DNA of 64,000 bases from Paludisphaera borealis (GCF_001956985.1 NZ_CP019082.1:4402001-4466000), one strand, 5' to 3'; positions 43,990-54,034 are shown, counted from the stretch's first letter. Made by a program: numbers and translations. The notes: generated by a model not told the origin, from the letters alone.

Positions 43990-45924
43990 CTAACGCAGAA
44001 AGCCCCTCGACTTCATAAGTTCGACGATCCGGCTGACGCTCTCGTCCACGCCGATCTGGTCGGTCTGGAGCACGAGGTCGGACCCTGTCGGCTCCTCGAA
44101 CGCCGCCGTCACGCCCGGCATCTGCGCGATCTTGCCTTCGTCGGCCAGCCGGTATGCGCCGCTCTGGTCGCGCGCCCGCAGCACCTCCATCGGCGCCACG
44201 CAATACACCTCCAGCACGCGGTCCCTGCCGATCAACTGCTTCGCCTTCTCGCGGACGGCCTCGTGCGGCGCCACAAACGCCGCGACGGTGATCACCCCCG
44301 CGTCGTTCATCAGCTTCGCCACCTCGGCCGACCGCCGCAGGTTCTCCGAGCGGTCGTCGGCGGTGAAACCCAGGTCGCGGTTCAGCCCCTGTCGCATGTT
44401 CTGGCCGTACAGAACCGTCACCACCCGGCCCTCATCCCACAGGCGGCGTTCCAGCCCGTACGCGATCCGGCTCTTGCCACTGCCGGTCAGGCCGACCAGC
44501 AGCACCGTCACCGGCACCTGGCCGTAACGCTGCTCGCGCTCGGCCGGCGCGACCAGGCTCTCGCGCAGCTTGAGGCGCACTGCCGGCTCCGCCGCCCAGA
44601 CTTCGCCCGCCGCCCGGCCGCTGCCGGCTTCCAGGATCATGCCGGCGCCGACGGTGTTGTTCGTCAGCCGGTCGATCAGGATGAACGCCCCGGTCGCGGC
44701 GTTGGTGCGGTAAGGGTCGCACGCGAGCGCCTGCGTCAGGCTGAGTTGCACGTGCCCGACTTCGTTCAGCTCCAGCCGTGCGATGGCCCGGTGCTCCAGC
44801 GTGTTGACGTCGACGCCGTAGCGGAACGACGCGACCTCCGCCGACACCTGCCTCGTGGTGTGCTTCAGCGTGTAGGTCCGGCCGGGCACGAACGGCTGCT
44901 CGGCCATCCACACCACCATGGCTTCGATCTGGCTGCTGACGTGCGGCGGGCTGTCCGGCCGCACGAGCATGTCGCCGCGGCTGACGTCCACCTCGTCGGC
45001 CAGCGTGACCGTCACCGCCTGGGGCGCGAACGCTTCTTCCAGCTCGCCGTCGTAGGTCACGATCGACTTCACCCGGCTCCGTTTGCCCGACGGCAGCACC
45101 ATCACCTCGTCGCCCTGGCGGAGGATGCCGGACGCCACCGTGCCGGCGAAGCCGCGGAAGTCGAGGTTGGGGCGGATGACGTACTGCACGGGGAACCGCA
45201 GGTCGGTCAGGTTGCGGTCGCTGGCGATGTGGACCGTCTCCAGGTGATCCAGCAGCGGCGGGCCGGGGTACCAGGGCATCGTGTCGCTCTTGGACACGAC
45301 GTTGTCGCCCCTCAGCGCCGACATCGGGATGAAGGTGATGTCGGGCAGCCCGAGCTTGGCGACGAAGCCGGTGTAGTCGTCCTTGATCCGCTCGAAGACG
45401 TCTCGCGAGTAGCCGACGAGATCCATCTTGTTGACGGCGACGACGACGTGCCGGATGCCCAGGAGCGACACGATGAACGAGTGCCGGCGGGTCTGGGTCA
45501 TGACGCCGTGGCGGGCGTCGATGAGGATGACGGCCAGCTGGCACGTCGAGGCGCCGGTGGCCATGTTGCGCGTGTACTGCTCGTGGCCGGGCGTATCGGC
45601 GATGATGAACTTGCGGCGGTCGGTCGAGAAATAGCGGTACGCGACGTCGATGGTGATGCCCTGCTCGCGCTCGGCCTTCAGGCCGTCGGTCAGCAGGGCG
45701 AGGTCGATCTCGCCGGCGCCGGTGGTGCCGACCTTCTCGCTGTCGCGCTTCACCGCGGCGAGCTGGTCCTCATAGATCATCTTGGTGTCGTGCAGCAGCC
45801 GGCCGATGAGCGTGCTCTTGCCGTCGTCGACGCTGCCACAGGTGAGGAAACGCAGCAGTTCCTTCTTCTGGTGGCGGGCGAGGTAGGCGTGGATGTCTTC
45901 CTGACTCAGATCAACGGCTTGCAT
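43990..45924 (-). CDS. cysNC: Bifunctional sulfate adenylyltransferase subunit 1 / adenylylsulfate kinase
   Basis: 644 residues, the length of a CysN-CysC fusion. The N-terminal GTPase has the P-loop [15 protein letters not shown] near residue 30, [10 protein letters not shown] near residue 105 and [10 protein letters not shown] near 160. Beta-barrel domains follow. The C-terminal APS kinase (about 465-640) has the P-loop [16 protein letters not shown] and the mobile lid region. CysN drives APS formation with GTP in complex with CysD, and CysC phosphorylates APS to PAPS. It follows cysD immediately. The fused form is common in many bacteria. Confidence 0.95.
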   Translation of the reverse strand: MQAVDLSQEDIHAYLARHQKKELLRFLTCGSVDDGKSTLIGRLLHDTKMIYEDQLAAVKRDSEKVGTTGAGEIDLALLTDGLKAEREQGITIDVAYRYFSTDRRKFIIADTPGHEQYTRNMATGASTCQLAVILIDARHGVMTQTRRHSFIVSLLGIRHVVVAVNKMDLVGYSRDVFERIKDDYTGFVAKLGLPDITFIPMSALRGDNVVSKSDTMPWYPGPPLLDHLETVHIASDRNLTDLRFPVQYVIRPNLDFRGFAGTVASGILRQGDEVMVLPSGKRSRVKSIVTYDGELEEAFAPQAVTVTLADEVDVSRGDMLVRPDSPPHVSSQIEAMVVWMAEQPFVPGRTYTLKHTTRQVSAEVASFRYGVDVNTLEHRAIARLELNEVGHVQLSLTQALACDPYRTNAATGAFILIDRLTNNTVGAGMILEAGSGRAAGEVWAAEPAVRLKLRESLVAPAEREQRYGQVPVTVLLVGLTGSGKSRIAYGLERRLWDEGRVVTVLYGQNMRQGLNRDLGFTADDRSENLRRSAEVAKLMNDAGVITVAAFVAPHEAVREKAKQLIGRDRVLEVYCVAPMEVLRARDQSGAYRLADEGKIAQMPGVTAAFEEPTGSDLVLQTDQIGVDESVSRIVELMKSRGFLR

Positions 45925-45925
45925 T

Positions 45926-46840
45926 TCAGAAATACCCCTCGCGCTTCTTCTGCTCCATCGACCCCGTCTCGTCGTGGTCGATCACCCGGCCCTGCCGCTC
46001 GGAGTTCGTCGCGAGCAGCATCTCCTCGATGATTTCCGGCAGCGTCGTCGCGTCGCTCTCGATCGCCCCCGTGAGCGGGTAGCAGCCCAGCGTGCGGAAC
46101 CGCACCCGCTTCATCATCGGCTCCTCGCCGGGCCGCAACCGCATCCGCTCGTCGTCCACCATAATGAGCGCGCCGTCGCGCTCGACGACCGGGCGGACGT
46201 CGGCGAAGTAGAGCGGCACGATGGGGATGCTCTCCAGGTGGATGTACTGCCAGACGTCCAGTTCGGTCCAGTTGCTCAGCGGGAAGGCGCGGATGCTCTC
46301 GCCCTTGTTCACCTTGCAGTTGTACAGGTTCCAGAGCTCCGGCCGCTGGTTCTTCGGGTCCCACTGGTGCAGGCGGTCGCGGAAGCTGTAGACGCGTTCC
46401 TTGGCCCGGCTCTTCTCTTCGTCGCGCCGGGCGCCGCCGAACGCCGCGTCGAACTGGTAGTGGTTCAACGCCTGCTTCAGCCCGGCCGTCTTCATGACGT
46501 CGGTGTGCTTCTTCGAGCCGTGGTCGAACGGGTTGATGTTCTGGGCCCGCCCCTCCGGGTTGACCCAGACCTTCAGGTCGAGGCCCTGTTCGCGACAGTA
46601 CCGATCGCGGAACTCGATCATCGCCCGGAACTTCCAGGTCGTATCGACGTGCAGCAGCGGGAAGGGGAGCCGGCCGGGGTGGAACGCCTTCTGCGCCAGC
46701 CGCAGCATGACGGCGGAGTCCTTGCCGATCGAGTAAAGCATCACCGGCCGCTCGAACTCGGCGGCGACCTCGCGGATGATGTGGATGCTCTCCGCCTCAA
46801 GTACCTTCAAATGGGTCAGGTTATAACTGCCGGTGATCAT
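45926..46840 (-). CDS. cysD: Sulfate adenylyltransferase subunit 2
   Basis: 304 residues. The PP-loop ATP pyrophosphatase motif is [20 protein letters not shown] (P-loop SIGKDS at about 37). Also present are [20 protein letters not shown] and the C-terminal [20 protein letters not shown], all typical of CysD. The first gene of the operon, one base pair ahead of cysNC, so the two are co-transcribed. It uses ATP and sulfate to form APS; active only with CysN. The ATG is followed by [20 protein letters not shown]. An upstream array of short repeats lies 260-820 bp before it. Confidence 0.95.
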   Translation of the reverse strand: MITGSYNLTHLKVLEAESIHIIREVAAEFERPVMLYSIGKDSAVMLRLAQKAFHPGRLPFPLLHVDTTWKFRAMIEFRDRYCREQGLDLKVWVNPEGRAQNINPFDHGSKKHTDVMKTAGLKQALNHYQFDAAFGGARRDEEKSRAKERVYSFRDRLHQWDPKNQRPELWNLYNCKVNKGESIRAFPLSNWTELDVWQYIHLESIPIVPLYFADVRPVVERDGALIMVDDERMRLRPGEEPMMKRVRFRTLGCYPLTGAIESDATTLPEIIEEMLLATNSERQGRVIDHDETGSMEQKKREGYF

Positions 46841-47106
46841 CCGTCCTCCTGTTCGGCCTCTTAACTCACTCGATTATAGGAGATCCGCTCCCCACTCGGG
46901 TAGGGGAACATCTGCTTGGCCCACATGAGCCTTGAGAGCTACGCCTCCGCAGGATCCAGCAGACTCCACGATCAAGATGGCGATCCCGTCGTAAACTTAA
47001 AACTGGACGACTTCCGTCGTCGCCCGGGCCTCCTTGGTCATTCGGTCGGGTTGAAGCTTCCATCGAAACCGGGACGGCATGGCATGTGGGGAGCATGGAA
47101 AAGCGC

Positions 47107-47662
47107 GCGAACGATCCCAATTTTCAGGGCAGTCGGCAAACGGTCGGAGAGCGGGCGCCGCGAGGTCGATCGAAGCCGATCTCGCCTCGAAACGGCGGCT
47201 CTCCGCGCGAGCGAACCCAATTGTGCGCCGTGGTAAGGCATTGTAGGGCAAAGGCTTATGTGCGATATCCTTGATGAAGTCGGCCGCAAACGAACCCAAT
47301 CGCCGCAGGGCGAGCGGGAGGTCGGGAACGTCGCGGCGCGGGCTGCATGGAACGGGGAAAAGCGCGCGAACGATCCCAATTCTCGGGGCGGTTAGCGCGA
47401 GCGTGCCCAGGCGGGCTCGCCTGTGAAGGAGTGGCCGAAAAGGCCTCGAAACGGCGGTTTTCCGCGCGAGCGAACCCAAATTCGCGATCGCGATGAAAGC
47501 CTTTACAGGCAAGGGCTTACATGATGAGACGCCAGAAAGGGCGGCGGCAAACGAACCCAATCGCCGCGGCGAGTCGGGCGAGCGTGCAACGCGGAAACGC
47601 CCCACGCCCGTGCGGGGGGCAAGGGGCGAATCGAGGGTGTTTTCGGCGCGAACGAACCCAAA
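47107..47662 (+). repeat. Iterated GCGAACGAACCCAA motif array 1, within a degenerate ~260-bp tandem repeat
   Basis: Seven copies of the motif start at 47107, 47207, 47286, 47366, 47466, 47547 and 47648 (spacing 100, 79, 80, 100, 81, 101). Two variants carry GAACGATCCCAAT. The flanks also recur: copies 1/4, 2/5 and 3/6 match, giving a repeat of about 260 bp present twice and a partial third. It fills the space between the aminotransferase and cysD genes with no supportable ORF. The first 240 bp downstream of cysD (46866-47106) shows no feature. Confidence 0.8.
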
Positions 47663-47681
47663 GTCGGGGGCCGGGTCTCGG

Positions 47682-48962
47682 TTACCGGAGGGCGTCCTTG
47701 ATGCCTCGGAGGACGAACCGGTTCTCGGAGCGGGTTCGCGAGGCGACGCGGATGAACTTGCCGGGTTCGAGGCCCTTCTTGTCGTCGCAGGCGCGGGCGT
47801 AGATGCCGCGGCGGACCAGGAGGCGGCAGACGAGGTCTTCGGCGGTCATGCCGTTCTTGAGTTCGATCAGCATGAAGTTGGCGTGGGTCGGGTAGGCGTG
47901 GATGCCCGGCATGCCCGACAGAGTCTTGAAGAACCGCCGCGAGTGGCGGATGTAGTGCACCCGCTTCCGCTCGTACTCGACCAGGAAATCGGGCCGCGAG
48001 TAGAGGTCGAAGAAGTATTCGGCCAGGCCCGACGAGTTCCAGAGGAAACCGTTGTCCAGCAACGACTTGACCCGCTCGGGGGCCATCACCGCGTAGCCGG
48101 CCCGGATTCCGGCGACGCCGAAGTCCTTGGACATGCTCTTGACGACCATCAGGTTCGGGAACCGGTCGATCTCATGGGTCAAACTGCGGTAAGCGTAGTC
48201 GTCCCCCTCGCAGGCGAAGTGGATGAAGCTCTCGTCCACAATGATGTTGCGGACCTCGCGCATCTCCTCAAGCATCGCCACCAGGGTCGCGTACGGAATG
48301 TACCCGCCGTCGGGGTTGTTCGGGTTGATCAGGACCACCGTGTCGGGCCGTTCGCGACGCACCTTCTCCAGGTACTCGCCCGCGTCGAACCGGAAATCCT
48401 CGTCCTTCGGAAGCAGGTTGTAAACCACCTGCGTGTCAGGCCTTACGAACTCATGATAAGGAGAGAACGTCGGCAGGTTGACGAGGATCTTGTCGCCCGT
48501 GAACCGGTGCAGGATCGCCTGGATGATTTCGACGGCGCCGTTGCCCACGAACAGGTGGTCGGTCGCGATCCCGATCGCCGCGCTCAGCTTGCCGGCGATC
48601 ACCCGATTCTGCGACGGGTAGAATTCCAGCAGTTTGCGCAGTTTACCCGGTCGGATGACTTCGCGGTGGAGGTAGTCGAGGAACAGGTCGGTGGCGTAGG
48701 GGTTGGAGAGGAAGCAGGCGTCGACCCGCATCCGCAGCTCGGGGATGAGCTTGATCAGGGTCGGGGCGCTCGGGGAGTGGGAGCCGGCTTCCTTTTTAAG
48801 GAGCTTGATCCGCTCGACGATGGCGTTCTCGCGGGGGCTGAGGCCTCCCCGGCGGATCACCGGCCGGACGCGGGCCTCCAGCCAACGCGCCGAGACGCCC
48901 AGGTCGAACGGCCCGGGCTTCCGTCTTTGCTGCCGATCCCTTTGCTGCCCGATCACATCCAC
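47682..48962 (-). CDS. PLP-dependent class I/II aminotransferase (histidinol-phosphate-like)
   Basis: 426 residues. The fold type I signature MVVKSMSKDFGVAGIRAGYA holds the PLP-binding Lys (K of SMSKDF), with NPNNPDGGYIPY ahead of it and the Arg of the C-terminal GIYARACDDKKG region. A long N-terminal extension (MDVIGQQRDRQQRRKPGPFD and about 60 more residues) precedes the fold. The substrate may be histidinol phosphate, an aromatic amino acid or an unrelated amine; the sequence does not decide. The start is a GTG at 48962, weakly supported. Confidence 0.85.
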   Translation of the reverse strand: MDVIGQQRDRQQRRKPGPFDLGVSARWLEARVRPVIRRGGLSPRENAIVERIKLLKKEAGSHSPSAPTLIKLIPELRMRVDACFLSNPYATDLFLDYLHREVIRPGKLRKLLEFYPSQNRVIAGKLSAAIGIATDHLFVGNGAVEIIQAILHRFTGDKILVNLPTFSPYHEFVRPDTQVVYNLLPKDEDFRFDAGEYLEKVRRERPDTVVLINPNNPDGGYIPYATLVAMLEEMREVRNIIVDESFIHFACEGDDYAYRSLTHEIDRFPNLMVVKSMSKDFGVAGIRAGYAVMAPERVKSLLDNGFLWNSSGLAEYFFDLYSRPDFLVEYERKRVHYIRHSRRFFKTLSGMPGIHAYPTHANFMLIELKNGMTAEDLVCRLLVRRGIYARACDDKKGLEPGKFIRVASRTRSENRFVLRGIKDALR

Positions 48963-49354
48963 CTCGGTGTTGTTCCCAAGTGAGGCTCGCCGTGGAGGCC
49001 GAACCGCGCGGCCGTTGGCGAGCGTCGATCGTCGAGCGGTCGCACGAATCAGAAGGGCGACGACCCGATCGCGAGGAGATTCCGCAAAGCACTACCGCAG
49101 GGGGGATTCCGCGAGCGCGGCCGCAGCCTCGCATCGCGGCCTTCTTCCCGAGCTTCCCAGCTCATCCTAGGCGCACCCCCGCTTCTCATCAAGCACCTAG
49201 ATTCTACACGACCCACTCATAAAGGCGAACAGGTCGGCGGCCGGCCGGGCCGGTTTTCACCAGGCGGGCCGTCGGCTATCCTGGGGCGTCGAGCGGGCTC
49301 GGGGACGTCGGGCCGATGGAAATCAATGAAATTAACCCCAGGGAGATTGAAACG
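48963..49354. other. Divergent intergenic region with no visible gene
   Basis: About 390 bp between the aminotransferase start and the Fae-like start. GC-rich, no supportable ORF on either strand. The promoters of both genes should lie here. Confidence 0.45.
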
Positions 49355-49903
49355 ATGAGCGGACGAATTGTGTTGCGGACGGGCGAGGCGTTGGTCGAGG
49401 GGGCCGAGGACCACCTGTGCGCCGAGCCCGAGATCGTGATCGGCGAGCTGGACGGCCCGGTCGGCCAGGCGCTCGCGAACCTGATCGGCGACCAGGTGAA
49501 GGGGCATTCGCGGGTGTTCGCGATCCTGGCCAGCGACGTCCAGGTCCGCCCGGCGACGATCATGGTCAGCAAGGTGACGGTCAAGAGCAAGAAATACACC
49601 AATATCTTGATGGGAACCGTCCAGGCCGCGATCGCCCACGGCGTGCTCGACGCCGTCCGCGAGGGGGTGATCCCCAAGGAGAAGGTGAACGACCTGGGGA
49701 TCATCTACTCCGTCTGGCTCGACCCCGCCGTCACGGACGTCGACGACCTCGACCACAAGGCCCTCTTCGCCGTCCACCGCGAAGCCACCCTCAAGGTCAT
49801 CCGCAAGGCCCTCAACAACGCCCCCTCGATCGACTGGCTCCTCGAAAACCAGGACAAGGTCGAGCACTACTTCCACAAACTGGGAGTCGATGGAGAGCTG
49901 TGA
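49355..49903 (+). CDS. Formaldehyde-activating enzyme (Fae) family protein
   Basis: 182 residues, the size of Fae. The sequence carries the family landmarks RTGEALVEGAEDH, IVIGELDGPVGQALANLIGD, IMVSKVTVKS, AIAHGVLDAVREGVIPKEK and EATLKVIRKALNNAP. Fae condenses formaldehyde with tetrahydromethanopterin. In classic Fae the segment before the IIG strand holds the catalytic His (AHIDLIIG); here the aligned place reads CAEPEIVIG, so the His is replaced by Glu or Pro (H20 is four residues earlier). It may therefore be a Fae2/Fae3-like paralogue. Planctomycetes are known to carry H4MPT C1 genes. No other C1 gene is next to it. The start is set by CAGGGAGATTGAAACG. Confidence 0.85.
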   Translation: MSGRIVLRTGEALVEGAEDHLCAEPEIVIGELDGPVGQALANLIGDQVKGHSRVFAILASDVQVRPATIMVSKVTVKSKKYTNILMGTVQAAIAHGVLDAVREGVIPKEKVNDLGIIYSVWLDPAVTDVDDLDHKALFAVHREATLKVIRKALNNAPSIDWLLENQDKVEHYFHKLGVDGEL

Positions 49904-50028
49904 TCGATGCGGAAGCCGCCGTGCGTCGGACGGTCGTGGGCCTGAGGAATTAACCGTGCCGCGGAACGAAATTGACAAGCGCCGGTCGTGTCCTAGGTTG
50001 CCCGGGGGTGGTCCCTGTTCCCAACGTG

Positions 50029-51393
50029 ATGCGGGCGGGACGAGAGCGAAGAGGCCATTCGGGGCGCGAACAGATGCGAACGCTCGCGGTCGGCGGGATC
50101 CAGGTTCTGAGAGTTCGGGGCGCGGCGAGCTTGCGGGGCCGAAGGACCCGGCGGTCGTTCGTTCCACTGGACGTCGGTCGTCCATTGGAAGAGCGGCTGA
50201 TGCTGAGCGCGACGCCTTATAAGATCCCCCTGGAAGTGGTTGACATTAAACAAAAGAGCACGGGCCAGACCGCGAAGAAGGACGCGAAGCCGGAGTACAA
50301 GCTCGGCATCTACGTCGGGCTCGGTGGGAACGCGAACCCCAGGCTCTACGAGTTCGACACCGGCGGCGAGGGCTTCTGGGCCGCCGCCGACTCGAAGTCT
50401 CCCAAGGACCTGCGCTGGTGGGGGGCGAAGAAGATCGTGAGTCGCGGGAGCCTGGGCATCACCTACTCGTCGGGCAATCGGTACGTGGCGAACAAGGTGC
50501 GGACGAGCGTGGAGCTTTACCAGCCGGACGCCGACGGCGGCTTCAGCAAGGTCGTCGGCACCGGACAGCCGGTCGACATGGGCCAGATCGTCCGCTACTC
50601 GGACGCGAAGTCCAAGAGCGCGGTGGTGAACTGGAACAACGCCCTCAAGAGGGGCTCGCCGCCGCTCCAGAACTGGTTCTACGGCGATTTCGGGGCCTCG
50701 CTCTCGCCCAACGGCACGAGCGAGAAGAACAGCATCCTTTCAATCGTGCCGCAGATCCCGATCCCCGCCGGGCTGACGATCGGCTTCATCGTGCACGTGG
50801 GGGACTTGGAGGAGGGCGGAAACCAGCCGTATCTGCAGATCGGCCTCACGCCCGAGGACCTCAAGTCGTTCGATACGACGCTCCCGATGAACCCCTACAC
50901 GGGGACCGCCCAGCGGTTCTTCCCGATCACCGGCGTCGACACCTACAGCGAGCGGATCGCCAACGCCGACTTTTCATGGACCGACCCGAAGACGAATCGG
51001 ACCCAGAGCTTCAAGGACCTCGGCTGGACGATCGACACCGGCGCGTCGTCGGTCACGGTCTGGCAGGGCGACAGCGTGGCCGTCAACCGGGGCTTCCTGA
51101 ACAAGCCGACTCGGTCGGGCGGATTGTTCACCGGCCGCTTCAAGAAGGGCGTCGATCTCAACGTCACGGCGACCGCGTCCAATCCGCACGAGACGAACAT
51201 CAACATGACGATCGACGGCGGGTCGAAGAAGTCGGCCGATGATAAGATCGCGGCGAACTACCACACCACGACCGCCATGGGCCAGAACTACGTCAACACC
51301 GGCCTCTATACCTTCACCCAGTACGACGTCATGTACAACCTCGAAGACGGGACCATCCACTTCCGCAGTTCTCAGCCCCCGACGCAGAACTGA
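50029..51393 (+). CDS. Large secreted protein with LExR-ML N-terminal motif
   Basis: About 454 residues. After a basic stretch comes FVPLDVGRPLEERLMLSATP, the N-terminal motif shared by many big planctomycete surface proteins (also in the beta-helix protein at 22 kb). The rest is beta-rich and shows no clear catalytic motif: LGIYVGLGGNANPRLYEFDT, QKSTGQTAKKDAKPEYKLG, and near the end NYVNTGLYTFTQYDVMYNLE. Possibly a surface-layer or cell-wall-associated protein. Starts at 50029 and 50074 are both possible. Function unknown. Confidence 0.65.
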   Translation: MRAGRERRGHSGREQMRTLAVGGIQVLRVRGAASLRGRRTRRSFVPLDVGRPLEERLMLSATPYKIPLEVVDIKQKSTGQTAKKDAKPEYKLGIYVGLGGNANPRLYEFDTGGEGFWAAADSKSPKDLRWWGAKKIVSRGSLGITYSSGNRYVANKVRTSVELYQPDADGGFSKVVGTGQPVDMGQIVRYSDAKSKSAVVNWNNALKRGSPPLQNWFYGDFGASLSPNGTSEKNSILSIVPQIPIPAGLTIGFIVHVGDLEEGGNQPYLQIGLTPEDLKSFDTTLPMNPYTGTAQRFFPITGVDTYSERIANADFSWTDPKTNRTQSFKDLGWTIDTGASSVTVWQGDSVAVNRGFLNKPTRSGGLFTGRFKKGVDLNVTATASNPHETNINMTIDGGSKKSADDKIAANYHTTTAMGQNYVNTGLYTFTQYDVMYNLEDGTIHFRSSQPPTQN

Positions 51394-51468
51394 CCCGATC
51401 CATACTCGACTCGAAGTCAGCACATCCGGAGAACGTTCACGGTTTCTGAAAGGCCAGGACGATCGTGC

Positions 51469-52068
51469 TCAGCTCTTCTTCTCAATGATGCGAATGAGTT
51501 GATAGACGCCCGTCGACGGGTTCCGCCCGGGTTCGTTCGCCTTCTCGGCGGCTTGTTCCAGGCGTTCGGCTCGCTTGTCGGCGTGCGGATGGCCGGTCGC
51601 ATAGCTCGCGTAATCGACCGCCTTGTCGTAGTGAGGAACGTGTTTGCGGAGCATCGCCTTGACCCGCCTCCGATCTTGCATTCCGGGGTGCTCTTGAAAA
51701 TGAAGCAGCAGCCAGAGTTCGAAGCACGGATTCGAGATCGCCAGTTCGATGCGGCCGGCGCGGGCCTGGTCCTTGGCCCGGGGGAGGCTCGGGTGGTCGT
51801 CGACGTCGAAAACGCACCAGACCGAGTCGTAGGCGTCGTGTCCCGCTCGATCGCGAAGCTCGACAGCCAGTTGCACAAGGCCTTCGGGAGACACTGTCTT
51901 GGAGACGGTCTTGATGTTCACCCTGGGGTTTCGGCAGGCTCGTTTGTATCCCTCGAGATACTGAGGCTCGGTCTTCTCGCCCTCGCAGACGATCAGGACG
52001 ACCGGCATGGGATCGCGAAACGAGTTCCTACGACCAGGCCGGCGCTCCCTGTTGCGGCGATCCGACAT
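51469..52068 (-). CDS. rloB: RloB-like protein (Toprim-type nuclease domain)
   Basis: 199 residues. Toprim landmarks: VVLIVCEGEKTEPQYLEGYK with the catalytic Glu, and the DxD of VWCVFDVDDHPSL. The C-terminal helical region has NPCFELWLLLHFQEHPGMQ. Such proteins are usually paired with an ATPase of the RloA/OLD type. It starts 6 bp after the stop of the ATPase on the same strand, so they form an operon with rloA first. In other bacteria the pair is linked to restriction loci. Here no restriction enzyme gene is visible. Confidence 0.85.
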   Translation of the reverse strand: MSDRRNRERRPGRRNSFRDPMPVVLIVCEGEKTEPQYLEGYKRACRNPRVNIKTVSKTVSPEGLVQLAVELRDRAGHDAYDSVWCVFDVDDHPSLPRAKDQARAGRIELAISNPCFELWLLLHFQEHPGMQDRRRVKAMLRKHVPHYDKAVDYASYATGHPHADKRAERLEQAAEKANEPGRNPSTGVYQLIRIIEKKS

Positions 52069-52074
52069 CGTGGC

Positions 52075-53376
52075 TCACTCCCCAGCCGCGACGAAATCGC
52101 CAAGGAACGGGACGGCGCCGTACCGACCCTGAAGATAGCCCCGCTCGATGTTCTCGGCCTTGCGAGGCTTGAAGTCGGTCAACGGATAAAGCACCGTCGC
52201 CCCTTCGTCGTCCTTCTCCGTCAACCACACCTGATCCCGCCGCAACACCGGCTCGCCGAGCGTCGTGCCCAGCAGGTTGGTGTCGTGCGTCGTGAAGATC
52301 AACTGAGCGTTTCGCGGATTCGTCTTCGGGTCGTTGAACAAGCGGATAATATGTTGACCGATCGCTGGATGCAGGCTGGCCTCCAACTCATCGACGAGGA
52401 GCACGCCGCCCCGTTCAATCTTCAGTAAAGTGGGAATGCCCATGCTGAACAGGATTTGGGTTCCCTTCGACTCTTGTTCGAAGGCCAACCAGGCGTCCTT
52501 GGCTTTCGACTTGTGTTTGAATTCTACTCGTGCCTGATTGCGATCTCCACGCATGGAGCCCGTTTCTGGCTGGACGAAGCGGATATCGGTGACGCCTGTG
52601 TCCGATTCTCGCAACAGATTCTTGATTCCACGCAGAAGCGCAGACATGGATTTGTCTCGATTAAACCCTAGATGGGCTGAATTCATGGGGATGGACTTGG
52701 ACGACTGTTGTTCAGCAACGAGGTATGTAGACGCTACAGCCGATGAGTACACAGAAGAATCCAAGGGGGCGGCACCTCGTGGTACGCTGAGAGTCTGGAG
52801 AAAATTAAACCACAGTGAGATCTTTTCAAGTTGTGGATGTTGATGTTGCGCCGCCGCCGAAAGGAAGAGAGCATTGGGGCGAGTCACGCTCTCAATCAAC
52901 TTGTTCTCGCCCTTGAGACTTGCTGAGAAGCTGAATTTGTCGTCGACCCGCTCGAACCAGGTTTGCTTTCGTTTGCTGGGCCAGGCGTGAAGCCATTCCT
53001 CCAGGAACCGCTCATCATTCGCGGTAAATCCATATTGATACCGAACACCGTCCAGGACCATCGATACCTCGAACAACGACGGCTCTCGTCGCTTGGGCCC
53101 CCACGCGAAGGGCGCTCGTGCGACGCCTCCATTCGGCGGCCAAGTTCGATGCGACGACGCGACGGCTTCGCGCATGGTCGCCAGAGCTTCCAGAACATTG
53201 CTCTTGCCGCTGGCGTTCGCCCCGTAGATCGCCGCGACGGGAAGCAGTCGCTGCGCGTATCCTGGAACAAGCCGGGGACGGTCGTCGTCCGGGTCGCCGA
53301 CCTGGCCCGCCTGCATGGTCAAGACTTGCTCGTCGCGCAGAGAACGGTGGTTCTCGACGCGGAATTCGATCAGCAT
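52075..53376 (-). CDS. rloA: RloA-like AAA/ABC-type ATPase
   Basis: 433 residues. The N-terminal MLIEFRVENHRSLRDEQVLT opens an SMC/ABC-like ATPase; Walker A is IYGANASGKSNVLEAL (G52 to S59), Walker B is GGVLLVDELEASLHP with the catalytic Glu, and the switch is FTTHDTNLLG. The ATG at 53376 is preceded by AAGGAGAACGCAACC; a longer reading does not have such a site. The middle third (about 52.6-52.9 kb) is visibly less GC-rich than its neighbours, hinting at recent acquisition. With RloB it may form a phage-defence effector. Mechanism not shown. Confidence 0.88.
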   Translation of the reverse strand: MLIEFRVENHRSLRDEQVLTMQAGQVGDPDDDRPRLVPGYAQRLLPVAAIYGANASGKSNVLEALATMREAVASSHRTWPPNGGVARAPFAWGPKRREPSLFEVSMVLDGVRYQYGFTANDERFLEEWLHAWPSKRKQTWFERVDDKFSFSASLKGENKLIESVTRPNALFLSAAAQHQHPQLEKISLWFNFLQTLSVPRGAAPLDSSVYSSAVASTYLVAEQQSSKSIPMNSAHLGFNRDKSMSALLRGIKNLLRESDTGVTDIRFVQPETGSMRGDRNQARVEFKHKSKAKDAWLAFEQESKGTQILFSMGIPTLLKIERGGVLLVDELEASLHPAIGQHIIRLFNDPKTNPRNAQLIFTTHDTNLLGTTLGEPVLRRDQVWLTEKDDEGATVLYPLTDFKPRKAENIERGYLQGRYGAVPFLGDFVAAGE

Positions 53377-53598
53377 GGTTGCGTTCTCCTTGCCCAAGGC
53401 TACCAGTTAAGTGGCGGTTTCCGCAAGAATCCCGCGCGGAACGCCGCGAAAATCGTTTTTGGAAGGCGTTTCGGCTCCCAGAGGGCGATTCGCGGAGTCG
53501 CGACTTCGCATCGACAAGAATGAGAGGTCATGCTAGAACCGGCCGATTCACTTCGGCGGTCTTCACGTCTCGTTGCGACGAACACATCGGAGGCGGTG

Positions 53599-54018
53599 AT
53601 GCGTATCAGGCATGTCGGGTTCTCGGCGGCGGCTTGGGCGGTGTTGGTGGGAGCGGCTTGGGGAGGCGATTCCAAGGGGGCGGATCGGCCGATCACGATC
53701 ATCGCGAGCCCGGCGACTCTGAAGGTCGGGGCGCGGTGCCGGGTCGAGCTGAACGCGGTGGCGAGCGGTCGAAATGAGACGGTTACGGCGTACGAAGGCG
53801 TGATCGCCAAGGCGACCGAGCAGGGCGTCGGCCTGACCGTGACCGAGGAGAAGAAGACCATCGTCCGGAAGACGGCGGTCCATGTGCCTTTCAAGGACCG
53901 GCTCTTCCGGAACGTCGGCATCGGCCGTCCGGCGCCGGGCTCGAAGAAAGAGGTCTGGCTGCCGAGCGGGACGATCCACTCGGTCGAACTCGTGGGGAAA
54001 GAAGCGCCGGGGGAATGA
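53599..54018 (+). CDS. Small secreted protein of unknown function
   Basis: 139 residues from an ATG preceded by CGGAGGCGGTG. Signal peptide MRIRHVGFSAAAWAVLVGAA ending near WGG. The mature protein (SKGADRPITIIASPATLKVG; FKDRLFRNVGIGRPAPGSKK) is beta-rich with no domain I can name. Its neighbours offer no function. Confidence 0.65.
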   Translation: MRIRHVGFSAAAWAVLVGAAWGGDSKGADRPITIIASPATLKVGARCRVELNAVASGRNETVTAYEGVIAKATEQGVGLTVTEEKKTIVRKTAVHVPFKDRLFRNVGIGRPAPGSKKEVWLPSGTIHSVELVGKEAPGE

Positions 54019-54034
54019 CCCCGGCCGGCCGACT

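Noticed and set aside
47107-47662. CRISPR array
   Set aside because: The repeated unit is only about 14 bp, spacing is 80-100 bp with related spacers, and no cas genes are nearby.
51469-53376. A complete type I restriction-modification locus
   Set aside because: Only the RloA/RloB pair is present; no hsdR, hsdM or hsdS gene lies within the window.
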